64,000 nt of DNA. Source: Gammaproteobacteria bacterium. Its GTDB lineage: Bacteria; Pseudomonadota; Gammaproteobacteria; UBA4575. The stretch is from assembly GCA_014075255.1 (NCBI GenBank), contig CP046178.1, forward strand, positions 2,250,894-2,314,893, read 5' to 3'. How positions within the stretch are numbered: the first letter of the stretch is position 1; each line of letters opens with the position of its first letter. Positions 31,261 through 40,742 of this stretch are shown here, piece after piece. The translations under genes and the position numbers were made by a program. The notes under the pieces are model-generated. The model saw only the letters and a list, made by a program, of their open reading frames with translations, made no database searches and was not told the DNA's origin.

Positions 31261-31911
31261 CTACTTCTTAGCTTTAGCTAATTGTTTATTAGCCCATACT
31301 TTCCAAGCATCTGATACATGCTCTGCCTCAAGTATGCGCTCGGCTTCGTCACGGTCTTTTGTATAGATGCGAAACACATCTTTAATGGTTAGATCATGCT
31401 TTGGTTTTTCGATAACTTTTATTTCATCACCGGTTCCAACATCACCTTCTTGAATAATGCGCAGGTAAGTGCCGGGTCGTAACGCTTGAGTGAATTTTTT
31501 AGGGAAGGTTTTGTCCTTCATGCGCACTCCAAAGCGCCAACAAGGAATTCTGGGTTCAGACACTTCCAAAATCGTGCTGCCAATCTGCCAGTGTTCACCT
31601 ACTAACGCATTATTAACATCAATCCCTTGTGTGGTGAGATTTTCTCCAAACTGACCAGGCTCAATGTCTTGTTCAATTTGCTGTTCCCACCATTGCAGGT
31701 CTTCAATGGCATAAGCATAAAGGGCTTTATCAACTCCGCCATGCGCTTCACGGTCAGCTTGATCATCGCCTTCTAAATTAACGCCTTTAGCTGCAACACG
31801 ACCGGTGACCGGTACCTTCCAAATAGCGCTAATCGCAGTTCGCCCTTTATATTCAAATTCTCTAGGCGTACCCACATTAATAGAAAGTAATTTAGCCGAT
31901 GCTTGATTCAT
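31261..31911 (-). CDS. MOSC-domain protein (YiiM-like)
   Basis: The 216-residue protein contains EAHGGVDKALYAY, GENLTTQGIDVNNALVGEHW, and the molybdenum-cofactor-binding Cys in EPRIPCWRFG. MOSC proteins such as YiiM act in N-hydroxylated base detoxification with Mo cofactor. It converges with the SRPBCC gene, 10 bp apart, and diverges from the flavoprotein gene. Confidence 0.9.
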   Translation of the reverse strand: MNQASAKLLSINVGTPREFEYKGRTAISAIWKVPVTGRVAAKGVNLEGDDQADREAHGGVDKALYAYAIEDLQWWEQQIEQDIEPGQFGENLTTQGIDVNNALVGEHWQIGSTILEVSEPRIPCWRFGVRMKDKTFPKKFTQALRPGTYLRIIQEGDVGTGDEIKVIEKPKHDLTIKDVFRIYTKDRDEAERILEAEHVSDAWKVWANKQLAKAKK

Positions 31912-32068
31912 GTATACCTATCTTACGCCTGGTAAATAGGATTACGTAGTCCATATTTCACACATAAGGAGTATTATTTGTAATAGAACCAATCACACAT
32001 AGGTCTATAAACATAGAAAAAGAATAATTAAGTCAGAATATTTAGTTAAGAAAAATAGGAAAAGAATA

Positions 32069-33445
32069 ATGAAAAAATATGACGCCATTGTTATCGGCGC
32101 AGGCCAAGCAGGCCCTTCTTTGGCTGCAAAGCTTGTATCCAAAAACCTAAAAACGGCCATTATTGAACGTAACTTATTTGGCGGTACTTGCGTAAACACT
32201 GGGTGCATTCCTACCAAAACGTTAGTGGCCAGTGCGCGTGCAGCACACATGGCGCGTCGCGGAGATGATTTTGGAGTGGATATCACGGGCGATATCAAAA
32301 TGGACATGCAAAAAGTCAAAGCCAGAAAAGATGCCGTGGTACAGCAATCTAATCAAGGCGTAACCGGTTGGATGAAAAACATGGAAGGCCTAGATGTGTA
32401 TGAAGGGCACGGCCAGTTTGAAAGTTCAAATGTAGTAAGTGTAAACGGCGAGCAACTGCAAGCCGATAAAATATTTATCAATGTAGGTGCGCGTGCACGT
32501 GTGCCTGAGATGCAAGGCTTAAATGAAATTGAATATTTCACCAACTCCAACATCATGGATGTCGATTTCTTGCCCGAACACCTGATTATAATCGGGGGCA
32601 GTTATATCGGCTTAGAGTTTGCGCAAATATACCGTCGTTTTGGTAGCGAAGTTACGGTAGTTGAAATGTCAGATCGACTTATTCCAAGAGAAGACGAAGA
32701 TGTATCCGAAACCGTAAAAGAAATTCTAGAAAATGAAGGTGTCAATATACGCCTCGATGCAGAATGTATTAGCTTTTCTAAACAAGGTTCTAACATTGCA
32801 GTAACGGATAGCTGTAATAATGAAAAACATGAAATTATCGGCAGCCATGTGTTGCTCGCCGTAGGGCGGGAGACCAATAGCCATGATCTAGGGTTAGATA
32901 AAGCAGGTGTGAAGGTTAATAAATTTGGAATCATCGAAGTCGATGATGAACTTCAAACCAATGTTCCAGGAATATGGGCGATTGGAGAGTGCAATGGCAA
33001 AGGTGCCTTTACACACACCTCATATAATGACTATGAGATCGTCGCCGATAATTTATTCGACGCCAAAACACGCCGCGTGAATGACCGCATCATGTGTTAC
33101 GGGTTGTTTATCGACCCACCCTTGGGCCGTGTAGGTTTAACCGAACAGCAAGTGAAAGACTCCGGCAAAAAAGCACTGGTAGGAAAGATGATGATGTCAC
33201 GCATCGGTCGCGCCAAAGAGCGCGGTGAAACGCAAGGTTTTATGAAAGTGCTCATCGATGCAGAAACGGATGAAATTTTAGGCGCGAATATTTTGGGGAT
33301 TGGTGGGGATGAAATTATTCATTTATTTATCGACACCATGTATGCAAAAGCCCCTTATCATGTCATTAAAAATGCAGTGCATGTGCATCCAACGGTTGCA
33401 GAGCTCATTCCAACCATGTTGCAAGATTTAAAAGAACTAAATTAG
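32069..33445 (+). CDS. Mercuric-reductase-like FAD/NAD(P)H disulfide oxidoreductase
   Basis: The class I pyridine nucleotide-disulfide oxidoreductase has FAD motif GAGQAGPSLA (about residues 10-19), redox-active CVNTGC (about residues 41-46), NAD(P) motif GGSYIGLEFAQIY, and the dimerisation domain ending HPTVAELIPTM. It lacks the C-terminal Cys pair of true mercuric reductases, and no mer operon genes lie nearby. Its substrate is therefore uncertain. A TonB-dependent receptor gene follows 46 bp downstream. Confidence 0.9.
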   Translation: MKKYDAIVIGAGQAGPSLAAKLVSKNLKTAIIERNLFGGTCVNTGCIPTKTLVASARAAHMARRGDDFGVDITGDIKMDMQKVKARKDAVVQQSNQGVTGWMKNMEGLDVYEGHGQFESSNVVSVNGEQLQADKIFINVGARARVPEMQGLNEIEYFTNSNIMDVDFLPEHLIIIGGSYIGLEFAQIYRRFGSEVTVVEMSDRLIPREDEDVSETVKEILENEGVNIRLDAECISFSKQGSNIAVTDSCNNEKHEIIGSHVLLAVGRETNSHDLGLDKAGVKVNKFGIIEVDDELQTNVPGIWAIGECNGKGAFTHTSYNDYEIVADNLFDAKTRRVNDRIMCYGLFIDPPLGRVGLTEQQVKDSGKKALVGKMMMSRIGRAKERGETQGFMKVLIDAETDEILGANILGIGGDEIIHLFIDTMYAKAPYHVIKNAVHVHPTVAELIPTMLQDLKELN

Positions 33446-33491
33446 TACCTAATAAAAATAAGAGGGCCTGACCATATATATCGAATGTAGA

Positions 33492-35378
33492 TTGATCTAT
33501 GTTTGTGGCTGGATTGGTTTAATAGCCTGCATTTTCTCTCTTTCTGTGCATGCTAATGATTCAGAGATAGTGGAGATTCAGTCCTATAGGCTATCTCCAA
33601 AACTTAATAATATTCCTGCTAATGTAACCGTAATAGGTCGTAACGATATCGAAAATGATACAGCTCATAATGTAGCTGAATTATTAACGCATTATGGTTT
33701 GCATGTTGAACAAGCAGCAGGGCCAGGTAGCTTAAGCTCTATATATGTACGAGGAGCAGATCCTAATTTTACGTTGGTGCTAATCAATGGTGTAAAAGTG
33801 AATGATCCCACCAATAGTCGTGGCGGTTCGTTTGATTTTTCCAGTCTTAATATAGACACCATAGAACGCATTGAAATTATTAGAGGACCCCTATCCTCTA
33901 CCTATGGCTCATCGGCGCTTTCAGGTGTCATTAATATCATTACCACACAGTCAGACACAGAAACAGACGCCACTGTGAAGGTCGTTAAAGGTGAAAGTGG
34001 ACTCCATTCTATTTCATCCACATTTTCCCAAGATTCAGATCAGTTTAAATTTAGCATGACCGGTGCTTATAATGATTCAGGAGAACAAGTACGCGGTACA
34101 GAATTAGAAAGTCGCAGTAGAGATGTAACAGGCGCTTGGATTTTTAGTGATGCCACACAATTAAAATTTCATACACGCTATTACGAAAGTGATGGCTCAT
34201 CCTTTCCAGAAGACAGCGGTGGTTCAGACTTTGCAGTGAACCGAACTGTCGATAAACGAGATGTGTTTGAATCCGTAAGCAATTTCGAACTGATACATAA
34301 TGTGAGTAGTCTTTTGGAGCTCTCCTTTAAGGGTTCATTATTTCACCACGAAGAAGATACGAAATCACCTGGTGTGGCGCCGGGTATACGTGACCCCTTC
34401 GGGATTCCAATAAACAGTAGTGATAGTGAATTTACCCGGTACGTGTTTACAACCAGTGGCTTATTTACCACTGCACACAATGTCACCAGCGTGGTAGGAG
34501 TGAATGTTGAAGTTGAAGAAGGGGATACAAAAGGCTTGTTAGATTTTGGCTTTGTTCAGATGCCAACCGATTTTGATCTAGAACGTACCACATACTCTGC
34601 CTTTGCAGAAATAGAAGCATTCGTAGGATCATTTTCATTGCAGTCAGGGTTGCGCTTTGATATGCCGGAAGATTTTAGTAATCGTGTTAGCCCAAATATT
34701 GGGGTGAAGTATCAACTTCCAAATTTAAATTCAAATTTAAGAATGAATTGGGGTAAAGGTTTTAAGTTGCCTAGTTTTTTTGCACTCGGCAACCCAATTG
34801 TCGGCAATGCAGAAATTAAGCCTGAAACCAGTGAAACGTTTGAGTTGGGTATGGACACCAATATTTTAAATGATAAAGGGCAAGTCAATGTAACGTTATT
34901 TACGCAAGAATTTGAAAACATCGTCGACTTTGATGTAGGCCCCCCACCCAGCTTGGTGAATCGAAGCAAAGTCAATGCAAAAGGAGTGGAGTTTGCACTG
35001 TCATTTTTTCCCACAAAGAAATTATCGAGCCGAATGTTTATCAATTATATCGACACGAATATAAAAGGCAGTGAAGATGAGTTATTAAACCGTCCGGAGT
35101 GGCGAGGTAGTGTATCGATAAATTGGCAGGCGAAAGACAATGTAAGCTATAACGTAAATGCTGTTTATGTAGATGATGTAGAAGATAGTGCTATACCCAC
35201 AGGGCGCGTCACGCTTGAAGACTACACACAAGTAGATGTTTCCGCAGTTTGGAATGCGTATTCAAATTTAGATTTGATATTCGCAGTTGATAATGTATTT
35301 GACTCAGACTATGAAGAAACAATAGGCAACACAGCTGCAGGTATTGCGGCTAGCATTCAATTACGTGGGAATTTTTAG
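33492..35378 (+). CDS. TonB-dependent outer-membrane receptor (BtuB-like)
   Basis: The protein has a signal peptide (hydrophobic, ending SVHAND), a plug domain (IPANVTVIGRNDI, SIYVRGADPNFTLVLINGV, ERIEIIRGPLSSTYGSSALSG), then a 22-strand barrel ending in Phe (SIQLRGNF). It resembles BtuB/colicin receptors that import cobalamin or metal complexes. No ATG opens it. The first usable start is TTG 33492; CTG 33468 is an alternative. No cobalamin riboswitch is visible in the 46-bp gap upstream. Confidence 0.9.
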   Translation: MIYVCGWIGLIACIFSLSVHANDSEIVEIQSYRLSPKLNNIPANVTVIGRNDIENDTAHNVAELLTHYGLHVEQAAGPGSLSSIYVRGADPNFTLVLINGVKVNDPTNSRGGSFDFSSLNIDTIERIEIIRGPLSSTYGSSALSGVINIITTQSDTETDATVKVVKGESGLHSISSTFSQDSDQFKFSMTGAYNDSGEQVRGTELESRSRDVTGAWIFSDATQLKFHTRYYESDGSSFPEDSGGSDFAVNRTVDKRDVFESVSNFELIHNVSSLLELSFKGSLFHHEEDTKSPGVAPGIRDPFGIPINSSDSEFTRYVFTTSGLFTTAHNVTSVVGVNVEVEEGDTKGLLDFGFVQMPTDFDLERTTYSAFAEIEAFVGSFSLQSGLRFDMPEDFSNRVSPNIGVKYQLPNLNSNLRMNWGKGFKLPSFFALGNPIVGNAEIKPETSETFELGMDTNILNDKGQVNVTLFTQEFENIVDFDVGPPPSLVNRSKVNAKGVEFALSFFPTKKLSSRMFINYIDTNIKGSEDELLNRPEWRGSVSINWQAKDNVSYNVNAVYVDDVEDSAIPTGRVTLEDYTQVDVSAVWNAYSNLDLIFAVDNVFDSDYEETIGNTAAGIAASIQLRGNF

Positions 35379-35711
35379 TATCTATGCATTCAATCGAGTC
35401 TATGTACCTGGATGTACAAGTGTCGTGATAGATAGGATGCCGAGAACGGCTGACTCCTATCGAAATTCGTTATTAAATATTAATGTATTCAATTCACCAG
35501 GTTTATCCTGGATATAGCGCCATCTATGAAGCACGCATCATGATTGAAAAAAACTCTAGCTATAATTGACACGAGTCTTTTCTAGCATAAATAAGGAGAT
35601 TTCTAATATGCTCATCACTCAACGGATTGCAACGTTAATTCCACTTGTTTTAATCTTTTAAGTAGAGATTACTAATCTGCATAGCCATAAATAAATCAGA
35701 GTAAAGCAAAT
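35379..35711 (+). other. Intergenic region with a 17-codon mini-ORF
   Basis: This spacer holds a mini-ORF (35608-35661, MLITQRIATLIPLVLIF) with AAGGAG ahead of the ATG. It reads like the first part of a signal or membrane sequence. It may be a leader peptide of the ankyrin gene or a broken remnant; I give it low weight. No other feature is seen. Confidence 0.25.
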
Positions 35712-36917
35712 ATGGATATCGATCCAAATACACCTCTAGATAAAATTGAATTTGATGATCCAAATGAAGAATTATTCTTTGCAATTGCCTGGTGTGAACA
35801 ACCCGGTGTAAGCGGAGATTTTATTTCTAAAATCAAGCATGCACTGAAAAATGGTGCAGACGTTAATTCATTTTCAGAAGATGGCGCAACACCCCTTACA
35901 GAAGCTATCGAAGGCGGCATGAGTTCCTCTAAGGCCGTTAAAATATTATTAGAAAATGGTGCAGATTCCTCACTAAGAGACAAAAATGATATTACCCCGT
36001 GGGGCATCTGTATCGCTCGACTAAGTGATAATGTAGTTAAAGATAGAATGGAAAAGATCAAAAAACTACTAATTGAATATGATGCAGATCAAAGTGACGA
36101 AGTGTTTTTGAAATTTACAAATGCTGTAATGAATAAAAACTACGAACAAGTGCAGCAATTTATAGACAACAAGATAGATTTAACTTCTCAACAAATAAAT
36201 CCATTAAGTAACGCGGTTCGCAATCAAGATATTAAAATGATGAAGTTACTGATCGCAGAAGGTGTTAATCCAGATGGAAACCTTACAGATGAAAATGACG
36301 AGACCTGTCTAATCACGGCAGCAGGTTTTGGAAGCTTAGAGATGGTGAAGTTGTTGGTTAATGCCGGTGCAGATACGACTAAATACGCATATGGCGATCA
36401 TAAATACACAGCTGATCGAGTAGCGCGAGAAGGTGGTTATCAAGAGCTTGCAGACTGGTTAATCCAACAGATGCCTAGTGAGCTAATTAAAAAGCGCAAA
36501 GAAAAAGTTAATGCGATTAATCCAAAGTTAAAAGAAGTATATGAAAAAGGTACTAATGGAATTAATTATGAAATTACCAATGAAGATGTAATCGAAAAAT
36601 TAACGAAGTGGGATGAGCAATACACAATAACCATTTTAGAAATAGAAGCAGATCGCCTCACGGTTCAATTTGAAAATTTACCAGAAAACTTAGAAGCATT
36701 AGCGAATGAAATGTATGAGTTTTGTCCCGATATTATCGATCAAGGCTATGGTTGTATGGAAGACATGCTAGAAATGTCGCAAGAAAATGGTCATGAAATT
36801 CCTGCTTGAGCAGAAAAGTTGCTCGAAGGAATCGACTTTAGCGATGAAAATTATGGCTTAATACTATTGCAACGCGACTTAAAAGAAAAAAACGCTATGG
36901 GATTTTGGTGGGATTAG
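35712..36917 (+). CDS. Ankyrin-repeat protein with C-terminal DUF4253, interrupted by in-frame UGA
   Basis: The frame stops at TGA 36807-36809 after 365 codons. In the same frame, 35 further codons continue to TAG 36915-36917 and end in GFWWD, which resembles the usual DUF4253 C-terminus (LFLWWD). The 365 residues contain ankyrin repeats (about 38-250, e.g. DGATPLTEAIEGG and TCLITAAGFGSLEMVKLLVNAGAD) and most of DUF4253 (from about 280; EMYEFCPDIIDQGYGCMEDM). Full length would be 400 residues. A nonsense mutation or read-through explains this. Confidence 0.75.
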
Positions 36918-37020
36918 ACTAAGTTAAATTAAATATATCAATTAAAAGGAGTCTGACCTCAATTTATTCCTTAAATCAATAGAGCCTGAAATTGTTAGTT
37001 ATTTTGTGCAGATTTTAGCT

Positions 37021-37734
37021 CTAACTCTTCCCATAAACAGGCACCGCAGCACCCGTCACGCCTTTTGCTTGCTCTGAACATAGGTGCAAAATTTCATTGG
37101 CTAAATCAGTCGTAGGTACCCAGTTACTAAAATCAGCATCCGGCATATCATTTCTATTTTGTTGTGTATCCACCGTTCCCGGTAAAATACAATTTACATT
37201 GATGTTATTCATTTTATGTTCAGCTGCTAGGCTTTGGGTGAGCGTAACTACAGCGGCTTTACTCACACAATACGGTGCCATTTTAGCTTTGCCTTCTACC
37301 GCTGCACGTGCAGCAACGTTTACAATTTTGCCTTTTTTCTTTTCAAGCATATGGGGGATCACGGCGCGGCACATTAAGAACACGCTTTTGGCATTCAGGT
37401 TGATCATGAAGTCCCAATCGGCTACGGATGTTTCGTGCACCATCGGCCCCATTTTAAAACCTCCAGCAACATTAGCTAGGCAATCTATTTTTCCAAAGCG
37501 CTCTATAATTTGTGCGACAGTATTATTTACAGAATTTACATCGGTTAAATCGGTTTCAAACAAACCAACGTTTTTGGCATGTTTCCAACGCGGGTGAGTG
37601 AGTTTTGCAAAGCTGATATCGACTAGCGCGATGTCTGCTCCTGCACGAAAGAATAATTCTGCAACGGTTGAGCCCAGTGCACCTGCCGCGCCAGTGATAA
37701 CTACGGTTTGTCCTGTGTAGTTGAATTTACCCAT
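37021..37734 (-). CDS. Short-chain dehydrogenase/reductase
   Basis: Classical SDR of 237 residues: TGAAGALGS for the cofactor, NVAGG, the catalytic Tyr-Lys in YCVSK. The catalytic-Ser position is Ala in NVAARAAVEG, which may reduce or change activity. It overlaps the upstream membrane gene by 8 bp, indicating translational coupling. Substrate unknown. Confidence 0.88.
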   Translation of the reverse strand: MGKFNYTGQTVVITGAAGALGSTVAELFFRAGADIALVDISFAKLTHPRWKHAKNVGLFETDLTDVNSVNNTVAQIIERFGKIDCLANVAGGFKMGPMVHETSVADWDFMINLNAKSVFLMCRAVIPHMLEKKKGKIVNVAARAAVEGKAKMAPYCVSKAAVVTLTQSLAAEHKMNNINVNCILPGTVDTQQNRNDMPDADFSNWVPTTDLANEILHLCSEQAKGVTGAAVPVYGKS

Positions 37735-38140
37735 TTATTTCAATCCATCCATATGAACGGCCTATAAAATATCCACCTAATATTAGCACTACATAGATAT
37801 AGCCGCAGATTAACGTTGCGACTAGCGCAATCCAAATGAGTCCTTTTAGGCCAAGTAATATATCCATACCCAAGGGTACGATTAAAAATAGGATAGGGGT
37901 TAGTAATAGCAATACAATTATTCGTTTAGAGCTCCAACCTTTAATTAGTATTGCAATAATGATTGCAAAAATTATGTACGGTGCTGCGGCATATAAATGT
38001 CCTATCGCAGCGATAGCTAAATAAGGTTGCAAGTCACTTTTGAAAAAAGATTTCTCAAATAAAAAAATTAATGCCGCTAAGGTTGCCCCCACAACAATTG
38101 GGAAAAGAAGACTGATTCTGAAGTATTTGACATGAGTCAT
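37727..38140 (-). CDS. Hypothetical polytopic membrane protein
   Basis: This protein has about four to five hydrophobic helices and no recognised motif. I start it at ATG 38140; an in-frame TTG lies 7 codons upstream (38161), and neither has a clear ribosome-binding site. The stop overlaps the SDR start codon region by 8 bp. Confidence 0.55.
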   Translation of the reverse strand: MTHVKYFRISLLFPIVVGATLAALIFLFEKSFFKSDLQPYLAIAAIGHLYAAAPYIIFAIIIAILIKGWSSKRIIVLLLLTPILFLIVPLGMDILLGLKGLIWIALVATLICGYIYVVLILGGYFIGRSYGWIEING

Positions 38141-38218
38141 TTTTTGAAAAACTTGTACCAAAAGAAGTTCATTGATAGGTATTCTATCAAAGCTTATTTA
38201 ATTACTGGGGAGAAGTGA

Positions 38219-39604
38219 CTAATGTTTAGTCAGATTTGGAGGCTTTTTCGCTAAGGTCTCTGGAAAATATCCACTCCATGCAAACCAATAGGCTACATGC
38301 CCGGGTAGGCGAGAGAGTTTTTGATTTTTGGGACCGATGAGTTCGTTTTCGGTTTGTTGCCATTCTTGTTTGTCTGCTATGAGTTGGCCGTTTTTTGAAA
38401 GTTGAAACTTTTTGCCTTCTGAACGATAGGCACGGACGGTCTCGGTTTTTGCATCCCCAATGAGGACGATGGGAATAATGCCGACTTGGTCGTTTATCAC
38501 TTTAGTTTGTTCAAACAACTTTAAGGGCCAGGCTTTGTTGGCACCACTAATGCGCAGACCAAACACTTTGTCTTTTTGTTTGAGTGAATCATCTTTTACG
38601 CTTGCGGGAAACATGAGTTCATCACTGAAGAAATACGCACCGTAGGCTGCACCGGGCGTGTAGTCTCGTTTAAATCCAGTTTCGGATGACATGATTTTAG
38701 TATCAGGGTGTTGTGCTAGCCATTCACCCCAGGTAGTGGTCACCAGTGGCAACACTTCGAGTTCGATATCGTTCTGTACCAACGAACCTACAACTGGTTT
38801 ACCATTGAATTGATTCCATAGGGAATGGGTTTTTTGGTCATACATGAGTTTGTTAGAGCGATATAAGAATCCTGATGAGCCAAATATAAGTGGGTCTTCA
38901 TCCGGCGTTATTTTGGTTTTATATAAAATGCCGGAACCACAGAGCGTGCAATAGGCTAACGATACGGAAACGCCGCCGATCATGTCGTTTAGCATTTCAT
39001 GCCAATCCATAAAGCGGTACGGATAGGCACGGGTATCGCCATTAATAGAAATGCCAAATACGAGTTCATCTTTGCTGATGTAATCGGCTTCCTTTGCAGC
39101 AGTCATGAAAGGGTAGGTTAGCGCTGGGATGCCATCTTTGCGTACACCGCCCCACACTATTTCATCTAAACGTATGCTTCGCTGTATATCTTCATGAAAA
39201 AAGTCTTGGAAGTTTTTATCAATGCGTTTAGTGATGGTTTTTATAAATAATTCGTTTTTAGCAAATGGTTCGGTGGGGTTGTCTTGCATCCATAGCACCC
39301 AATCATGCCAAAGCGGGCCGCTATCTTGTTGGGTGAGCTCTCTTAATAGATGCAGTGTTTGGCTTGAGTCTTCTGGGAAGTAACGCAGGCTACGAATTAG
39401 TGCTGGGACGACATCGGTTTTGCCACGTTGTAGCATCCATTGCCTGGCCGCGATACGAATGCTGGTAGCGCCATATAGATCGATGGCATATTCATGTACG
39501 GGTTTGTCGCTACTACTATTATTTTCTGTATTTTCTTCTTGGGCAAAAACAAAAGTACTGCAACTAACGAAGAGGAGTATCAGGAAGTACGTTAGTCGCA
39601 GCAT
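38219..39604 (-). CDS. Secreted DUF3179 domain protein
   Basis: A signal peptide (ending VFAQEE) precedes the DUF3179 domain. Its hallmark region is NGDTRAYPYRFMDWHEMLND, then SLAYCTLCGSGILYKTKI with a CxxC. Further landmarks are LWNQFNGKPVVGSL and GVIPIVLIGDAKT-like segments. The function of DUF3179 is unknown; the CTLC pair could bind metal. It lies 46 bp downstream of the DUF547 gene, so the two are likely co-transcribed. Confidence 0.9.
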   Translation of the reverse strand: MLRLTYFLILLFVSCSTFVFAQEENTENNSSSDKPVHEYAIDLYGATSIRIAARQWMLQRGKTDVVPALIRSLRYFPEDSSQTLHLLRELTQQDSGPLWHDWVLWMQDNPTEPFAKNELFIKTITKRIDKNFQDFFHEDIQRSIRLDEIVWGGVRKDGIPALTYPFMTAAKEADYISKDELVFGISINGDTRAYPYRFMDWHEMLNDMIGGVSVSLAYCTLCGSGILYKTKITPDEDPLIFGSSGFLYRSNKLMYDQKTHSLWNQFNGKPVVGSLVQNDIELEVLPLVTTTWGEWLAQHPDTKIMSSETGFKRDYTPGAAYGAYFFSDELMFPASVKDDSLKQKDKVFGLRISGANKAWPLKLFEQTKVINDQVGIIPIVLIGDAKTETVRAYRSEGKKFQLSKNGQLIADKQEWQQTENELIGPKNQKLSRLPGHVAYWFAWSGYFPETLAKKPPNLTKH

Positions 39605-39650
39605 TTTGGTACGATTTTCTAGTTGTAAATAATAAGTAGTTTATGGCCCG

Positions 39651-40397
39651 TTATGGCCCGGTGCCGTTTAGGCTCCAATCATATTTTAAGTATTTAGTTT
39701 TGTAGTTTCCTTCACTTAAATCTTTTGCGACGTTTTCATCATTTACATATTGCGCAATATATTTTTCAACCGTTCCAGAATGATTGGTAAAGTCGCTTTT
39801 AAACCAGTCAAATATTTTTGAAATGGAAGCGATGTTCATAGCTTTATCAAAGTGGTTGCGCATGGTGTCATTAATAAAATACTTTGCGGCTTGGGTGAGT
39901 TCTTCATCCAGATTTTCTGCGCTATAGGCTTGTGTGGTGAGTTTGGGACATGAGCTAGAGGCACAGTTAATGGCGAAATGAATGCGCGGTTCGCCAAGAG
40001 GAAGTATCACTTCATGTTCAATTTCAAATAAGCTAATGCTTAGGCCATTTACTTGGTATTTGTCTTTTTTGAAAAAACGCATTCTGCTAAAGAATGAGCT
40101 GGGTGAGCCACCATTTAGAATGCCTTGAATAACTAATGCATTATAAGCATTAATCCAATACGCCAATTCTTCATCTTGGTTTTCAAAAGTAGCTTTTTCT
40201 TTAAGGGTTTCTAGGTAGCTAGCGAATTTTGGGTTCTCATTAATGGTTTTGTAATTCACTTGCCCATTTGTAACACTCTCACTTAATACGTCTGTGAAAG
40301 GTTGATGTAGATCATCACTGGCATGGATTGTATTCGCAACCAAACTGGCGACGATTAAAAAAAATGCTTGGGTGAAGAAAGTGTTTATTTTTAACAT
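39651..40397 (-). CDS. Secreted DUF547 domain protein
   Basis: The 248-residue protein has a signal peptide (to about residue 26, ASD) and a DUF547 domain: YWINAYNALVIQGIL, EHEVILPLGEPRIHFAINCASSSCP and YFINDTMRN. The NC-A-S-SCP segment with a His and Cys hints at a papain-like or related fold, but no activity is established here. It is upstream of the DUF3179 gene on the same strand. Confidence 0.9.
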   Translation of the reverse strand: MLKINTFFTQAFFLIVASLVANTIHASDDLHQPFTDVLSESVTNGQVNYKTINENPKFASYLETLKEKATFENQDEELAYWINAYNALVIQGILNGGSPSSFFSRMRFFKKDKYQVNGLSISLFEIEHEVILPLGEPRIHFAINCASSSCPKLTTQAYSAENLDEELTQAAKYFINDTMRNHFDKAMNIASISKIFDWFKSDFTNHSGTVEKYIAQYVNDENVAKDLSEGNYKTKYLKYDWSLNGTGP

Positions 40398-40426
40398 GTT
40401 TCTAGAAGAGTTTTAAGAATGAGTCA

Positions 40427-40591
40427 TTATCGGTAATCAACGTTTGTAGAATTGATGAAAGGACCTTCTTTAATGTAAAACTTCTTTGTTTGAGATGTTG
40501 AATGGGTTTCTTTGGTTTGAGGGTTACGTTCTGTATGGTTTAGAAAATATTGCTCTGTCGTTTTGTAAAATTGTTGTCTAGCTTCACTCAT
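40427..40591 (-). CDS. Small hypothetical protein
   Basis: A 54-residue polar protein (MSEARQQFYKTTEQYFLNH...). An AGGAAA site precedes its ATG at a fair distance. An upstream in-frame start adds 16 residues but has weaker support. No family is recognised. Confidence 0.4.
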   Translation of the reverse strand: MSEARQQFYKTTEQYFLNHTERNPQTKETHSTSQTKKFYIKEGPFINSTNVDYR

Positions 40592-40677
40592 GGCTGTATT
40601 TCCTGAAATTTGATTAATGCAACGATCATTATGTTGCATGGGTTCTACTCAAGTAGACCCGGGAAGGGGTTGGAATC

Positions 40678-40716
40678 CTTACAAGTAAGGGGAAAATTTA
40701 ATCCCTTACTTGTAAG
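40678..40716. repeat. Perfect 14-bp inverted repeat, intergenic
   Basis: CTTACAAGTAAGGG at 40678-40691 is the exact reverse complement of the sequence at 40703-40716, separated by 11 nt. It could form a strong hairpin on either strand. A second, imperfect inverted repeat (GGGTTCTACT with AGTAGACCC) lies at about 40640-40660. No copy was noticed elsewhere in the window. Confidence 0.7.
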
Positions 40717-40742
40717 TGGTTCTAATGTTGAGGATGGGTGGT

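Noticed and set aside
33446-33491. Cobalamin riboswitch ahead of the BtuB-like receptor
   Set aside because: The gap is only 46 bp, too short for this riboswitch, and no conserved box was seen.
35608-35661. 17-codon mini-ORF as a gene of its own
   Set aside because: It has a good ribosome-binding site but is too short and ends abruptly in a hydrophobic run; described under the intergenic entry only.
36807-36850. UGA as selenocysteine codon
   Set aside because: The hairpin after it is too short and lacks a typical bacterial SECIS loop, and no selenoprotein genes are seen in the window. SelO here uses Cys.
36946-36975. AGGAGTCTGACCTC near 36949 as a REP-type element
   Set aside because: It resembles known GTCTGAC-containing elements, but only one copy was noticed and the palindrome is poor.
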